Below are positions 53,089 through 63,047 of a DNA stretch of 64,000 nt, one piece after another (the stretch's first letter is position 1; the number at the start of each line of letters is the position of its first letter). A program made the position numbers and the translations under genes. The notes beneath the pieces were generated by a model. It saw only the letters and a program-made list of their open reading frames with translations. It searched no databases and had not been told where the DNA came from. Where the stretch lies: contig JAHQRK010000011.1 in NCBI GenBank assembly GCA_019828595.1, positions 868,001-932,000 on the forward strand, written 5' to 3'. This stretch comes from Aphanomyces cochlioides (lineage: Eukaryota > Oomycota > Saprolegniomycetes > Saprolegniales > Verrucalvaceae).

Positions 53089-53640
53089 TTAAACATGTAG
53101 TTGCTCTAGGCGCCGTGTCCAGTGAAAGTATTCTCGGAGACATTTGAGGCCAGTCTCGCTACCATTTTCAATCGTGTCTAACTGGATGAGAGTCTTGAGG
53201 CCAATTACTCGAAGCAGGGAAAACCAGTCAGTGACTTGGAGGTCGCAGACGCTAATGCCGTTTGCATTGTCAGTTGTGTAGCACGACGGGTGCGAGTCAA
53301 AGGCGAACGAGTGGATATCGGCACAAGACAGCGAAGGATTGCTCAACGACGAGACTAGTTGCCTCTGAAGACACGTCATCGTGCCGAACATCCATGCCTG
53401 ACCTTTCGAGGAGAACCAATCCCGCTTGTCGTCAAACAATTCACAATATTTTCCTCCAAAACTCTGAGCATACCCAGTCGATCCACATGGATGCGCGACG
53501 TCGAGGCACTCAAAGTAGAAGCCACAAGTCTTGGGTATGGGGTTATGACACTTTGGAAGCGTGGCAGGGACCGGGTTGAAAACATTGTCGACAGCCGCGA
53601 CAACAACAAAACTTGTAGCAGCGATTGTAGTCACCTTCAT
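53089..53640 (-). CDS. Secreted Cys-rich protein, copy 1
   Basis: 183 aa from the Met at 53640; the frame is open upstream, but MKVTTIAATSFVVVAAVDNV is a good signal peptide. The mature part has about ten Cys: KCHNPIPKTCGFYFECLDVA, CGSTGYAQSFGGKYCELF, GQAWMFGTMTCLQRQLV, SCADIHSFAFDSHPSCY, ISVCDL, LKCLREY. The spacing, with GxxW-M-x-C and DSHPSCY, is faintly like stanniocalcin-type proteins, but I do not claim homology. A broken paralogue lies at 56.6-57.1 kb. Convergent with Asn-rich copy 1. Confidence 0.65.
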   Translation of the reverse strand: MKVTTIAATSFVVVAAVDNVFNPVPATLPKCHNPIPKTCGFYFECLDVAHPCGSTGYAQSFGGKYCELFDDKRDWFSSKGQAWMFGTMTCLQRQLVSSLSNPSLSCADIHSFAFDSHPSCYTTDNANGISVCDLQVTDWFSLLRVIGLKTLIQLDTIENGSETGLKCLREYFHWTRRLEQLHV

Positions 53641-54493
53641 GGAGAAAATCGGGAAATGATTGCCTGCATGGGTCGATCCTCTGCCTACCACTCGATCCGC
53701 ATGTTCGCTTGAACTCAGATGCACGTCATCAAACCAACCATCCTCTCCGGCTCTGGTTTCGTTACCAAGCATTTGTAAACCTCTGAAGCGAAACCACACG
53801 TCAGGAAAGCTGCTTGGCACACTCCAGTATTGAAGCACAGTTCAAATAAATCGCGTGACGGCGGCACGGCGTGGAGCTCGTCCTGCGGTTTCGTCAAACC
53901 ATTTTACAACTTTCACATCGCACCCCCAAGTCGCTCAAAATAGCTCAATATGTGTCCTTTCGATAGTAAACTTACGTGAAGTGGTAAACGTTACACAATG
54001 TATATTTCGACTGTCCGAACGACCCGAAATGATTCAAGCAAAGCTACCATCTACGATTCCACTCAAATCGCTAGCACGTTGCAAAGCTTACTAGCAGTCG
54101 CTTATCCCCTTTTCAATGTGATCAACCTCGGCAGCCTCATTGGAACGATACACTCCGTCCGGGTCAAAATATATATCAATCGTAATATCCTTCCCTCAAT
54201 AAAGTGACAGAGATATTTCGAGCGGAAAGTGGAGACGCCAAGAAGGAGTTCCTTCCGTTCCACAATGGTTTGACAGAGAAAAACTAGCGCCATGCTAGCA
54301 CTATGGAAGGGAGCTGGCAATGAAACTGCTTGGTCTTGGGATCTGTTTGGGTTGTTGGGGATCTCACGTGGAGGGGGAAATGACTGTTGGACTATTTTGT
54401 CCAGTCTGTACTTTATTTTCACTTGAACTTACTATAGTGAGAGGGGCTTACTAGGAGCCACTCCTTACTAAACTTTGCATTTTTGAATTTCGA
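53641..54493. other. Intergenic, no supported gene
   Basis: Short frames only. AT-rich near 54.1-54.2 kb (ATATATATCAATCG). Confidence 0.4.
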
Positions 54494-55264
54494 ATGAGTC
54501 AATTCCATCCCGATGTCGCGTTCAATGCGCCAGCGCACTACGCCGAGGAAGATCTGGATGCCACGAGGCAGCAAGTACAGCCGCAACAGCAACAGCAGCC
54601 TGTGAGCCACGAATACTACAAGGTCGACAAGCCGTCTTACGTCTGGTCGGTCATCCACAAACTCAAAACGCCGCAGTTGAACAAACGACAGAAAATGTGC
54701 TACTACGTTTGCATTCAGTGCATCCAAGACAACGTGCCGTGGCAAGACTGTTTGGTCAACCTCGTGAAACAGAACCCATCGAATGGGACGCTTCATATCA
54801 AGAACAGGCACCCTGCGATTTGGAACGATCATGTTGATGCACAAGCTCATATTGAGAAGAAGGAAAAGGCCAAACTCGACATTGCGGCCGGCAGTTCTCG
54901 CAAACGTGCACGACCATTTGTGACGGACTCACCCGACCTTGTTCGTGAAAGTGGACCCTCGTCCATCGCCCCAAAGCAATACGCCGACGACATTAGCAAT
55001 GCAGATCGCGAAAAGATCGATCTCCAACGTCAAGACATGCTCATGCGGAGTGAAAGCGATAAACAGCGACTTGCACTCGAACGACGTCGAGACGAGCGCG
55101 AAGAGCGTCTTTTTGAGCTTCAACAGCGGCTTCTGATTGCCCAAGCCAAGGAGTCCGAGTTCAATCTCAAAGCGAGTCGCTTGCGACTCAAGGTTGACAT
55201 GGCCAACATGGGCGTCACCATGACTGATATTACCGCGGCGCTGGGCGACGAAGTGAGTATTTGA
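54494..55264 (+). CDS. BED-type zinc-finger protein with shared C-terminal module
   Basis: 256 aa, single exon. Start MSQFHPDVAFNAPAHY, a Gln-rich stretch (QQVQPQQQQQP), then SYVWSVIHKLKTPQLNKRQK, MCYYVCIQCIQ and TLHIKNRHPAIW, giving the aromatic-C-C-H-H pattern of a BED finger. A basic NLS-like SSRKRARPF follows, then a coiled coil (RRRDEREERLFELQQRLLIA) and the terminal module KVDMANMGVTMTDITAALGD. BED fingers usually come from hAT-type transposases, and this one appears domesticated or orphaned. It sits between the two copies of the Asn-rich gene. Confidence 0.65.
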   Translation: MSQFHPDVAFNAPAHYAEEDLDATRQQVQPQQQQQPVSHEYYKVDKPSYVWSVIHKLKTPQLNKRQKMCYYVCIQCIQDNVPWQDCLVNLVKQNPSNGTLHIKNRHPAIWNDHVDAQAHIEKKEKAKLDIAAGSSRKRARPFVTDSPDLVRESGPSSIAPKQYADDISNADREKIDLQRQDMLMRSESDKQRLALERRRDEREERLFELQQRLLIAQAKESEFNLKASRLRLKVDMANMGVTMTDITAALGDEVSI

Positions 55265-55342
55265 AAAGCCTTCATTGCTGAAGTCGTTATATGTGTAAGT
55301 CAAATACATTTGGTAGATGGCATTTGTTGTACGTCCATCTCC

Positions 55343-56065
55343 TTAAAACCCTCGCAAGTGGCGATAGAAGAGCCCGCTGTTTTGAGCCACGCCGCGAGCG
55401 GCATTGGCTTCGTTTTTGTTGATCAAATTGCCCTTCGACAATGCATTCGCCGCGGCATCCGAGTTGGCATTCACGTTTCCAAACGATTCTTGATCCAAGT
55501 TGTGTTTCTCGACGCGTTTGTTGTTGAATCCTTGGTGGGCGTTGGTGTTTCGACCTTGGTTGGCTTGATTGAAATAGTTGGCGCCGTTTGCAGCGTTTGC
55601 AGCTTGCTTGGCATTGTCAAAGCCTGATGGAGGAATGCCACCGATGCCAACACCACCACAACCCACGCATTCGGTGTCAGCTCCAAGCTGTCGACGGCGG
55701 CCAAAGAAGACAGCTCCATTCGCTGCTTGGTTGGCGTTGTTGTGGTTGAACGCGTCGTTCTTGGAGACTGCGTTTTGGAATCCATTGTCGTTGGCGACAG
55801 TGTTGGCGTGGTTCTTGACAAAGACAACGTCTTCTTGAAGGGCTTGGTTGCCGGCGTTGCTGTCGATATGGTTGTTGAAATGGTTGTCAGCCGCTTGGAT
55901 GCTGTTCGCTTTGGCCGCCGAGTTGGCGTTGGCATTGGAGAAGAAGGCGGTGCCAGGAACTCCAACTGGAAAGCCAGCAAAGCCACCGAGTCCACCACCG
56001 ACGGGCGAGCTGGTGGTGGAAGCAGCAATGGTCAATACGACGAACGTTGGGAGGAAGAAGTGCAT
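55343..56065 (-). CDS. Secreted Asn/Ala-rich protein, copy 2
   Basis: 240 aa, virtually identical to copy 1 (52256-52975) but on the opposite strand. Same signal peptide (start 56065), same Asn/Ala repeats, RRRQL and CVGC. It differs at one residue (NS for NN) and in the last residues (HLRGF for HLRV). The flanks outside the 769-bp arms are unrelated, so this is either a very young duplication or a recent gene conversion. Confidence 0.75.
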   Translation of the reverse strand: MHFFLPTFVVLTIAASTTSSPVGGGLGGFAGFPVGVPGTAFFSNANANSAAKANSIQAADNHFNNHIDSNAGNQALQEDVVFVKNHANTVANDNGFQNAVSKNDAFNHNNANQAANGAVFFGRRRQLGADTECVGCGGVGIGGIPPSGFDNAKQAANAANGANYFNQANQGRNTNAHQGFNNKRVEKHNLDQESFGNVNANSDAAANALSKGNLINKNEANAARGVAQNSGLFYRHLRGF

Positions 56066-56130
56066 GTTGGACAGACAACGTTCGTAGTTGTAGAGGCTCT
56101 TCTCGGTGGGAGACTGCAAATGCAAGAATG
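55362..56130 (-). repeat. 769-bp inverted duplication, arm 2
   Basis: Partner of 52191-52959. The arms are about 2.4 kb apart and enclose the Cys-rich gene and the BED gene. Confidence 0.88.
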
Positions 56131-56606
56131 GTGCCATGAAGGTTTTTGCGACGAATGACCTGATGAGGCGTCTATTTTATAGACTTTGGTTCTCTTGATG
56201 CTTGACGCTGCAATGGACTTCTTGTCCTAATTATGCCAGCTATCGTAGTCATTCACATCATAATGAAGAGATGGTCTTTTTATCTGCCTTGCTCTTCATG
56301 GATCTATCCATCGGTAGCGAGGGTACCAAGTAGCACATTACTCTTCCGATATTTCAGATGTGATCACTTTGAGCTGAGCTCCTAGAATGAGAGGGGGCTT
56401 CTGATGGAGACGACGACTGAAGGGATTTGTCATTCCTTTTTGAGCTCTTAACCCCCTCCATCGCCATCTAGGCGGCTCGAAGAAGCCTTGCTCACCAACT
56501 TTCAACCGCCTCAATCGACCTGCTAACTGTCATAGGTGTTGCTCGATTAGTGGGAACGGCTTTCAACCGCATACTCGGGTGTCAAGGCTTCATAGTTTCC
56601 ATCTTA
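56131..56606. other. Intergenic, no supported gene
   Basis: Promoter side of Asn-rich copy 2; nothing else recognised. Confidence 0.4.
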
Positions 56607-57131
56607 ATGAAAGCTAAGCCAAGCATCGGCGTGGAGAACGCCTTCATCCCTGCTTCGGCGACGCTTGCCCAGTGTCAAAGTCCTGTTTAGAAGACTTGTT
56701 ACTTCTATCTTGCATGTCTGGACACTGCGTATCTTTGCGGACCGACTGGATATGCGCAAGGCTTTGGTGGCAAGTATTGCAACGAGTTCGATGGAAGGTT
56801 TTCACCACAAGGTCAAGAGTGGATGTATGGCACGATGTTGTGTCTCCGGCGAAAACTCGTTCCATTGTTGACCGACGCAAGGCTTACATGCGATGAGATC
56901 GCCTCCATTGCATTGGATTCACACGCGGCGTGTTATACAACCGAGAATAGCAACCGCATTAGCGTCTGCGATCTCTCTCTGAGCGATTGGGTCTCCCTCT
57001 TCCGTGTCATTGGCTTCCACACGCTTGTTCAATCCGAAACGATCGAAAACGGCGGCGAGACTGGTCTTGAATGTCTTCGCGACGCCTTTGAAATGCTAAA
57101 TCCCTTGCAATCCAAGTCTCAACAGTTGTAA
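56607..57131 (+). pseudogene. Secreted Cys-rich protein, copy 2 (broken)
   Basis: Paralogue of 53640-53089. The N-terminus MKAKPSIGVENAFIPASATL has lost the hydrophobic core of the signal peptide, and a TAG (56688-56690) follows CQSPV where copy 1 has CHNPIPKTC. The rest is open and well conserved: CGPTGYAQGFGGKYCNEF, GQEWMYGTMLCLRRKLVPLL, IALDSHAACY, ISVCDL, LECLRDAF. Without signal peptide and with a stop it cannot be secreted as such. Unlike the Asn-rich pair, the DNA of this pair is clearly diverged. Confidence 0.72.
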
Positions 57132-57505
57132 GCTGTCAAGCAGCTTCGCCTTTGTCCAGGCTTATTGATCAGTATTGAACCGCCATATTCCCAGTCATTT
57201 TCTTCCCCAGAGCATACCACCGACGAAGTGGCCTCAAGACGAGCGCATGCATACTTCAAAGGAGATATAATGCCTCTGGGATCCCTCGGGTGCCGCCGTC
57301 CTCGTGACGGTCAACTCGATGTTGAAGTTTTGGCGTTCTGCTATCTGATTGGTTCATTGTCAATAATAATTGAATATTAATTTGGAAAAATCCGAAAAAT
57401 AGTTTGTAATTTTTAATTGAATCAAAATAATTTTTTATTTTTTTTTATTTTTGGGAGTATCCGGAAGCTTTTTTCTGTGTTTGCATCAACTCAACGCAGA
57501 ACGCG
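57132..57505. other. Intergenic, PEX6 promoter region
   Basis: AT-rich T-run region at 57.38-57.46 kb just before the gene. No ORF supported. Confidence 0.45.
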
Positions 57506-60350
57506 ATGAGTGTCCTGTGGGTGAGTTCATTCACGCGCCCGACAGCATCGACGGCCACCGTCTCATCCAGCGGATGCATTCAAGATGAAGAAACGCGCGA
57601 GCTCAAGCTACGTATGCATCTTCTTGACCAAATCGACGCGTTTGCAAATATTGGGGCGATTCCGACCGAATTCAATGCACTCGTGATGGTGTCAGCGGTG
57701 AATTTGAGAAGACTAGGCATTGTTTCCCATTCTCTCGTCCTTGTACGACACCAAGATCGCATTCACATTGCTCAAATCCAACTCCAAACGCATGCCTCGG
57801 ACGATATAGTGTACATGAGCCCATTCCTGGCTCAAAATCTTGTCTGCCACGAATCCGAACACGTGTCGCTCGTGCCTGCAGCGTCACATGATATTGGCAT
57901 CGACAACCAAGACTTTTCTCGCCTGCAAGTTATGCCAGCCGTGGCTTCGCGAGTGGAAATTGCTCCGATTCGATGGAACACGTCAGTGTCATCCCCAACA
58001 CATCAAGAACGCATACTTGAAGCTTTGAAACTGCATTTCTCCGATCCCCGATTGCTTCAAGTCGGAGATGTCTTTGGAGTTCCAGTTGTCGAAGCTTTCC
58101 CAGAGAACACGTCTCCAAGTTTATCCATGGATCCCGCGCCGGTTGTTGTGAATCAAGAAGTGCACTTCTTCCGTGTTGAAGCCATGGACACTCAAATTCG
58201 CCCCATTCCCCGAGCGCTCTCAGTCATCAAGGATGACACGACCCTGGTGCAGTCGTCGCATGTTGCAACCCGTCTAATCCACGAGCGTATCATGAAGCAG
58301 TACACTTTGTCGACCACGGGAGTTCCTCAGTCCCCATCAACGACGTTCCAGATTTTTCCAGCTCACGTCCGACGACTCGTCGAATGGCTCCACCCAACCT
58401 CGCTTCCCATGTCAGTCTCGATTGCAATCGGCGGCGTTGCTGGTAGCGGCAAACGAACACTTGTGTACAACGCCGCGCAGGAACTCGGTCTTTACGTGTT
58501 AGAAGTCTGTTTCACTGAGCTCGCGAGCACGTCCGAGCTTCAATTGCTTGAAAACGTGCGGCAAGTGGTCAAGAAAGCGCAAAGCATGGCTCCTTGCATA
58601 TTGTTTCTCAATCGCTTCTTCCTGACTGAGGTACGACAAATCTTGTGGAGAAGTTGTTGATTCCCTGTAGAAAGACAACGAGGAAGCTCAACAGCGCCTT
58701 GGATCCACACTCATGGAATGCATTCGGCGTGAAATGCGAGATGTACCGCTGATTGTAGCCGTCGAAGACATGAACGACCTCCCAGTGCTCATTCGCCAAA
58801 GCTTCATGTACGAAATCATGTTACAAGCGCCATCAGAAGAAGAGCGCCTTGATATTTTGCGGCAACTAACGCTGTCAACTGCGCTACATCCTGTACATCA
58901 TTATGCTTTGGCAGATCTCCTCATGGCCTTGTAGAGCGTTCAACTCGAGAGCATTGCTCATCGGACAGCAGGTCGAACAGTCGGAGAGCTCAAGGCATTG
59001 GTATGTTTTCTTCCTCGAGTGAATGAACTGAAAGCTCGTAGGTTGCTGATGCCAGTACGCATTGCTTGGATGCCTTGTGTACCCGCGACTCGATTAATCC
59101 GTCGGAGGCCTTCCAGCTGACCGATGCACACTTTGATGCGGCGATTCGACTCCAAGAAACCAAAGCCTCTCTTGGTCTTGGCAAGTTTTCCATTCCAAAT
59201 GTCAAATGGGAAGACGTCGGTGGTCTCGAGCATGTCAAGGATGAAATCATGGACATGGTACAATTGCCTCTCAAGCACCCAGAGCTCTTTGCTTCAGGAG
59301 TGCGCCAGCGCTCTGGTATTTTGCTCTACGGTATGAACAGTACATGGTCCTCGGCATTGACGATGTGGCTAGGTCCGCCTGGTACTGGTAAAACTCTGCT
59401 GGCCAAAGCAATTGCGACTGAATGCAACATGAACTTTATCAGCGTCAAGGGCCCAGAGTTGCTCAACATGTACATTGGTGAGAGTGAAAAGAACGTCCGC
59501 CAAGTGTTTCAGCAAGTAGATCCTCCTCCAAGTGACTTGGCTGTACTCAAATACCCTCGTAGGCACGTAATGCAAGACCATGCATTCTCTTCTTTGATGA
59601 ACTGGATTCGCTCGCCCCACAGCGTGGCCGCGGCAGTGATTCTGGTGCGTCTTGAGCGTCATGACTTCTCCATGCCAACGTGGAATATAGGCGGCGTCAT
59701 GGACCGTGTTGTGTCTCAATTGCTGACGGAAATTGACAGCAATTTGAATCAGGTGTTTGTTGTCGGTGCAACGAATCGACCGGATTTGATCGAGAGCGCG
59801 CTGCTACGTCCAGGTCGTTTCGACCGCTTGCTGTATCTTGGCATTTGCCAAGACAAACCAACGCAACTTAAAGTCGTGCAAGCCCTCACTCGCAAGTTCC
59901 ATCTCGCTCCTCAGGTCGATCTCAAAGAGGTATTCTCTTCAACTCACCGGACTACCTCAGAATCGACTTGTAGGTCGTTGCGCTCTGCCCTTTGAACTTC
60001 ACAGGTGCCGATTTCTACGCGCTGTGTTCCATCGCTCTCTCCCTCGCTATCAAAGATCGCGTCGCTGCTTTGGATCTATACATTGGTATGAGCTATGTCC
60101 ATGCAATCACGATGTCACTCACGATTGCAATGACGCAGAGACGGCAAACCGCGAAGATGTCTACTCGGAACGACCGCTCCATGCCGCCATGGTGCTCGAA
60201 AACATGTCCGCTGACGATTTACAAGTCCAAGTCTCGCAGCAGCACTTTGAAGCTGCTTTACCGCATGTCATTCCATCCGTCTCGGCGTCAGAGCTCGCAC
60301 ATTACGAAAAACTTCGTCGTGAGTTTAGTTCCCTCCAACTTGGCAAGTAA
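57506..60350 (+). CDS. PEX6: Peroxisomal AAA ATPase, Pex6-type
   Basis: Nine exons: 57506-58630, 58671-58892, 58935-59000, 59042-59330, 59373-59515, 59563-59644, 59691-59939, 59974-60085, 60139-60350 (introns 40-53 nt). Double-AAA layout: a long N-terminal part; a degenerate D1 with [16 protein letters not shown] as Walker A and LFLNRF in place of the acidic Walker B; an active D2 with [52 protein letters not shown] (Walker B) and [20 protein letters not shown] (sensor/SRH). Active D2 with decayed D1 is the Pex6 pattern. Pex1-Pex6 extracts ubiquitinated Pex5 from the peroxisome membrane. An apparent TAG at 58932 falls in a 42-nt intron. Co-oriented with a thiolase gene. Confidence 0.88.
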
Positions 60351-60516
60351 AAAAATCTTTTTTCAACTTCAACCTGGCTATATTATCCGAGCAATTATCC
60401 GGATAACTTCAAATATCTTGAAATTTGTATGTGTACTCGGTTGAAGCTGGGTGGGTGTTGACGTAAAACTCTCTCCTTGGACGATTCCTTCCGCTCATTT
60501 TTCAATTATAATCGCC

Positions 60517-61704
60517 ATGAGCCAGATCTTCGTCGTTGCAGCTAAGCGCACACCTTTCGGCACATTTGGAGGCAAGCTCAAGTCCCATTCGGCCACGCAT
60601 CTTGCCGCCCACGCGACGAAGGCGGCCCTTCAGTCGATCAACTTGGATCCTGTGCTTGTGGATACGGTGGTCTTTGGCAACGTCGCGCAAACGTCGTCGG
60701 ATGCTGCCTACGTTGCTCGCCATGCTCAATTGCGAAGCGGCATTCCGATTGATAAGCCTGCCCTCACGATCAATCGTTTGTGCGGTTCGGGGTTCCAATC
60801 GATCATCAACGGTATTCATGAAATCAAGCTCGGTGAAGCATCGATTGCTGTGTGCGGTGGTACCGAGAACATGTCCCAAGCTCCATTGGTGGCCTACGGT
60901 GACAAGGCCCGCTTCGGTGTGGGTCTTGGTGCAGGCTTGAATCTTCAAGACTCTCTCTGGTCAGCCTTGACCGACTCGTACGCCAAGTGCCCCATGGGTA
61001 TTACTGCTGAAAACTTGGCGGAAAAAGTCGGTATCACTCGTCAAGAATGCGATGAATTTGCCTTGCGCAGTCAAACTCTGTGGGCCAAGGCGAATGCTGC
61101 TGGTGTCTTTAACGACGAATTGGCCCCTATTGAGCTCAAGGTGAAGGGCAAGGTGGAAGTCTTTGCTGCTGATGAACACCCCCGCGAAACTACTTTGGAA
61201 AAGCTTGGTAAGTTGAAGCCCGTCTTCAAGCCTGAAAACGGTGTTGTCACTGCTGGTAATGCCTCTGGTATCGCTGATGGTGCTGGCGCCGTCATTCTGG
61301 CATCCGAAGCTGCCTTGAAGCACGCTGCTCCTCTCGCCCGTGTCGTTTCTTACAGCGCTGTTGGCGTTGACCCAAAGATCATGGGTATTGGCCCAGTTCC
61401 TGCAATCCAACAAGCGTTGCAACGTGCCAACTTGACATTGGACGACATGGACTTGTTTGAAATCAACGAAGCTTTCGCCGGTCAATACTTGAGCTGCATC
61501 AAGGAATTGGGGGCAAACCCTGAGATTTCCAACGTCAATGGCGGTGCCATTGCGCTTGGTCACCCATTGGGTGCTTCTGGCAGCCGCATCATCGCTCACT
61601 TGACTCATGCCTTGCGCCGAACCAAGAAGCGATACGCCGTCGGTGCCGCCTGCATTGGTGGTGGCCAGGGCATTGCCATCATTTTGGAAAACGTTAACTT
61701 GTAA
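60517..61704 (+). CDS. 3-ketoacyl-CoA thiolase (acetyl-CoA acyltransferase)
   Basis: 395 aa, no intron. MSQIFVVAAKRTPFGTFGGK start; nucleophilic Cys in NRLCGSGFQSIINGIHE (about residue 91); NEAFAGQ; His in GGAIALGHPLGASGSRI; second Cys in GAACIGGGQG. Complete and typical in length. Catalyses the last step of beta-oxidation, cleaving 3-ketoacyl-CoA with CoA. Sequence style (KxxxxTLEKLGKLKPVF) is closest to the mitochondrial ACAA2/ACAT branch. No PTS1 at the C-terminus (ENVNL) and no clear PTS2, so a peroxisomal site is not proven despite PEX6 next door (166 bp upstream). Confidence 0.93.
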   Translation: MSQIFVVAAKRTPFGTFGGKLKSHSATHLAAHATKAALQSINLDPVLVDTVVFGNVAQTSSDAAYVARHAQLRSGIPIDKPALTINRLCGSGFQSIINGIHEIKLGEASIAVCGGTENMSQAPLVAYGDKARFGVGLGAGLNLQDSLWSALTDSYAKCPMGITAENLAEKVGITRQECDEFALRSQTLWAKANAAGVFNDELAPIELKVKGKVEVFAADEHPRETTLEKLGKLKPVFKPENGVVTAGNASGIADGAGAVILASEAALKHAAPLARVVSYSAVGVDPKIMGIGPVPAIQQALQRANLTLDDMDLFEINEAFAGQYLSCIKELGANPEISNVNGGAIALGHPLGASGSRIIAHLTHALRRTKKRYAVGAACIGGGQGIAIILENVNL

Positions 61705-61784
61705 CTTTCTATGTCATAACATGCACCGAATCCAAACAAAACTCACTCTTATCCTGTCCGTTGATACCTTGATTATTACTCCCC

Positions 61785-62940
61785 TTATCGGCGGTATGAT
61801 TGCTCTCGACCTCTCGACCTGCTACGAGAAGGAGGTCGACGACGGCGATCCCGACTGCGACTGCGGGATCGATCTCTAGGAGGACCTGGAGGTGGTGGTG
61901 CGTTTCGCTCGCGACTGCGACGTTCATTGCGGTCACCACCGCCGGGTGGACCGTACGACGAAGGACGATATCGATCATGAGATGGCGGAGGTCCATCTCG
62001 GCCTCGAGAACGACTACGACCTCGAGGAGGCGGGCGGTCATCGTGTCGGTTCATAGTAAACGATCGAATGGACTCCCTACATTCATCATGACGAAAGCAA
62101 AACCCCATGAATGACATACCGGCCCGAATACTTGACGTTGACGTCAGCACCTCCCTTGCGAGTGTCGCCAATACCACAACCCAGCTTGCGAGGCTTCCAA
62201 TCACGCACAGTGCGACCACGTTCGACGTCAACAACGACTCGTCGACCATCAATTTTCTTGCCGTCAGCATGCTTGTACGCTGCCTTCATGGCACTTTCGT
62301 CCTTGTATTCGATGAATGCGTAGCCTCGGAACTTGCCTTCATCATCTTCCACGAGGCGAATGCTGACAATGTCGCCATAACGCTCAAACTCGCGCCTTAG
62401 TTGTTTCTCTGTGGTCTCATAGCTGATACGGCCTACGAAAAGGGTCTTGTACGCATCTTCCGTCTTGGGCTTCGACGTGACAGCGTGTGGATCCCCTACA
62501 AGATATGCTTAGGACCGATCGCAACAACATCACGTATGTACATTTTTCTTTGTCCTCTTCGAGTTTCTTCTGGTTGAGTGCAAGTTTCTCGTTGCGAATC
62601 CGATCTTTTCGTTGTTTTGGGGTTTCCGACACGGTTCTTGGTGGTGGTTCCGTCACTTCAAACTGCAGACAAACAAGTATAAGCATTCTCCATGGACACT
62701 GTCTTTGCGAACCTCGTTGATCACTTCGGCAATACCAGTGTATGGCGGCATTTTTCTCTTCACTGGTGGTGGGATATACTCAATCGGAGGCCTTGGCTCG
62801 AATAGAACCTTCATGTGCAGTGGCAAATGCGTGATGGCAGGTCCCATGCCACTAGAAGACATTTGTCCTTTCGGGGTTGCCTTGCGGACCCTTGGGCCAG
62901 CACCGCTTCCAGGAGCACTTCCTCCTCCACTGCCTTCCAT
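61785..62940 (-). CDS. SNRNP70: U1 snRNP 70 kDa protein
   Basis: Multi-exon. N-terminus ends [20 protein letters not shown] then YTGIAEV, the U1-70K N-terminal consensus. Linker [23 protein letters not shown] with RNP2 [16 protein letters not shown] and RNP1 [13 protein letters not shown], then [24 protein letters not shown] (here [13 protein letters not shown]). C-terminal RS/RD tail ([20 protein letters not shown]). It binds stem-loop 1 of U1 snRNA and helps define 5' splice sites, fitting a genome with many tiny introns. Exon breaks near 62.66, 62.5 and 62.1 kb. Confidence 0.92.
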
Positions 62941-63047
62941 TCTCGGTGTCGAAAACCACTCTTCGCATGGGCCTCATGTTGAGTTACCCTTTCAAAATTA
63001 ATACTTGGATCTATATAAAATAGGACAGGATTTCCTTAATGATTGAT

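Noticed and set aside
53089..53640. Assignment of the Cys-rich protein as stanniocalcin
   Set aside because: Only a loose spacing resemblance; disulphide pattern and length do not clearly match.
58893..58934. Premature TAG in PEX6
   Set aside because: It is the last base triplet of a 42-nt GT-AG intron; removing it joins LHP to SVQLESIAH in frame.
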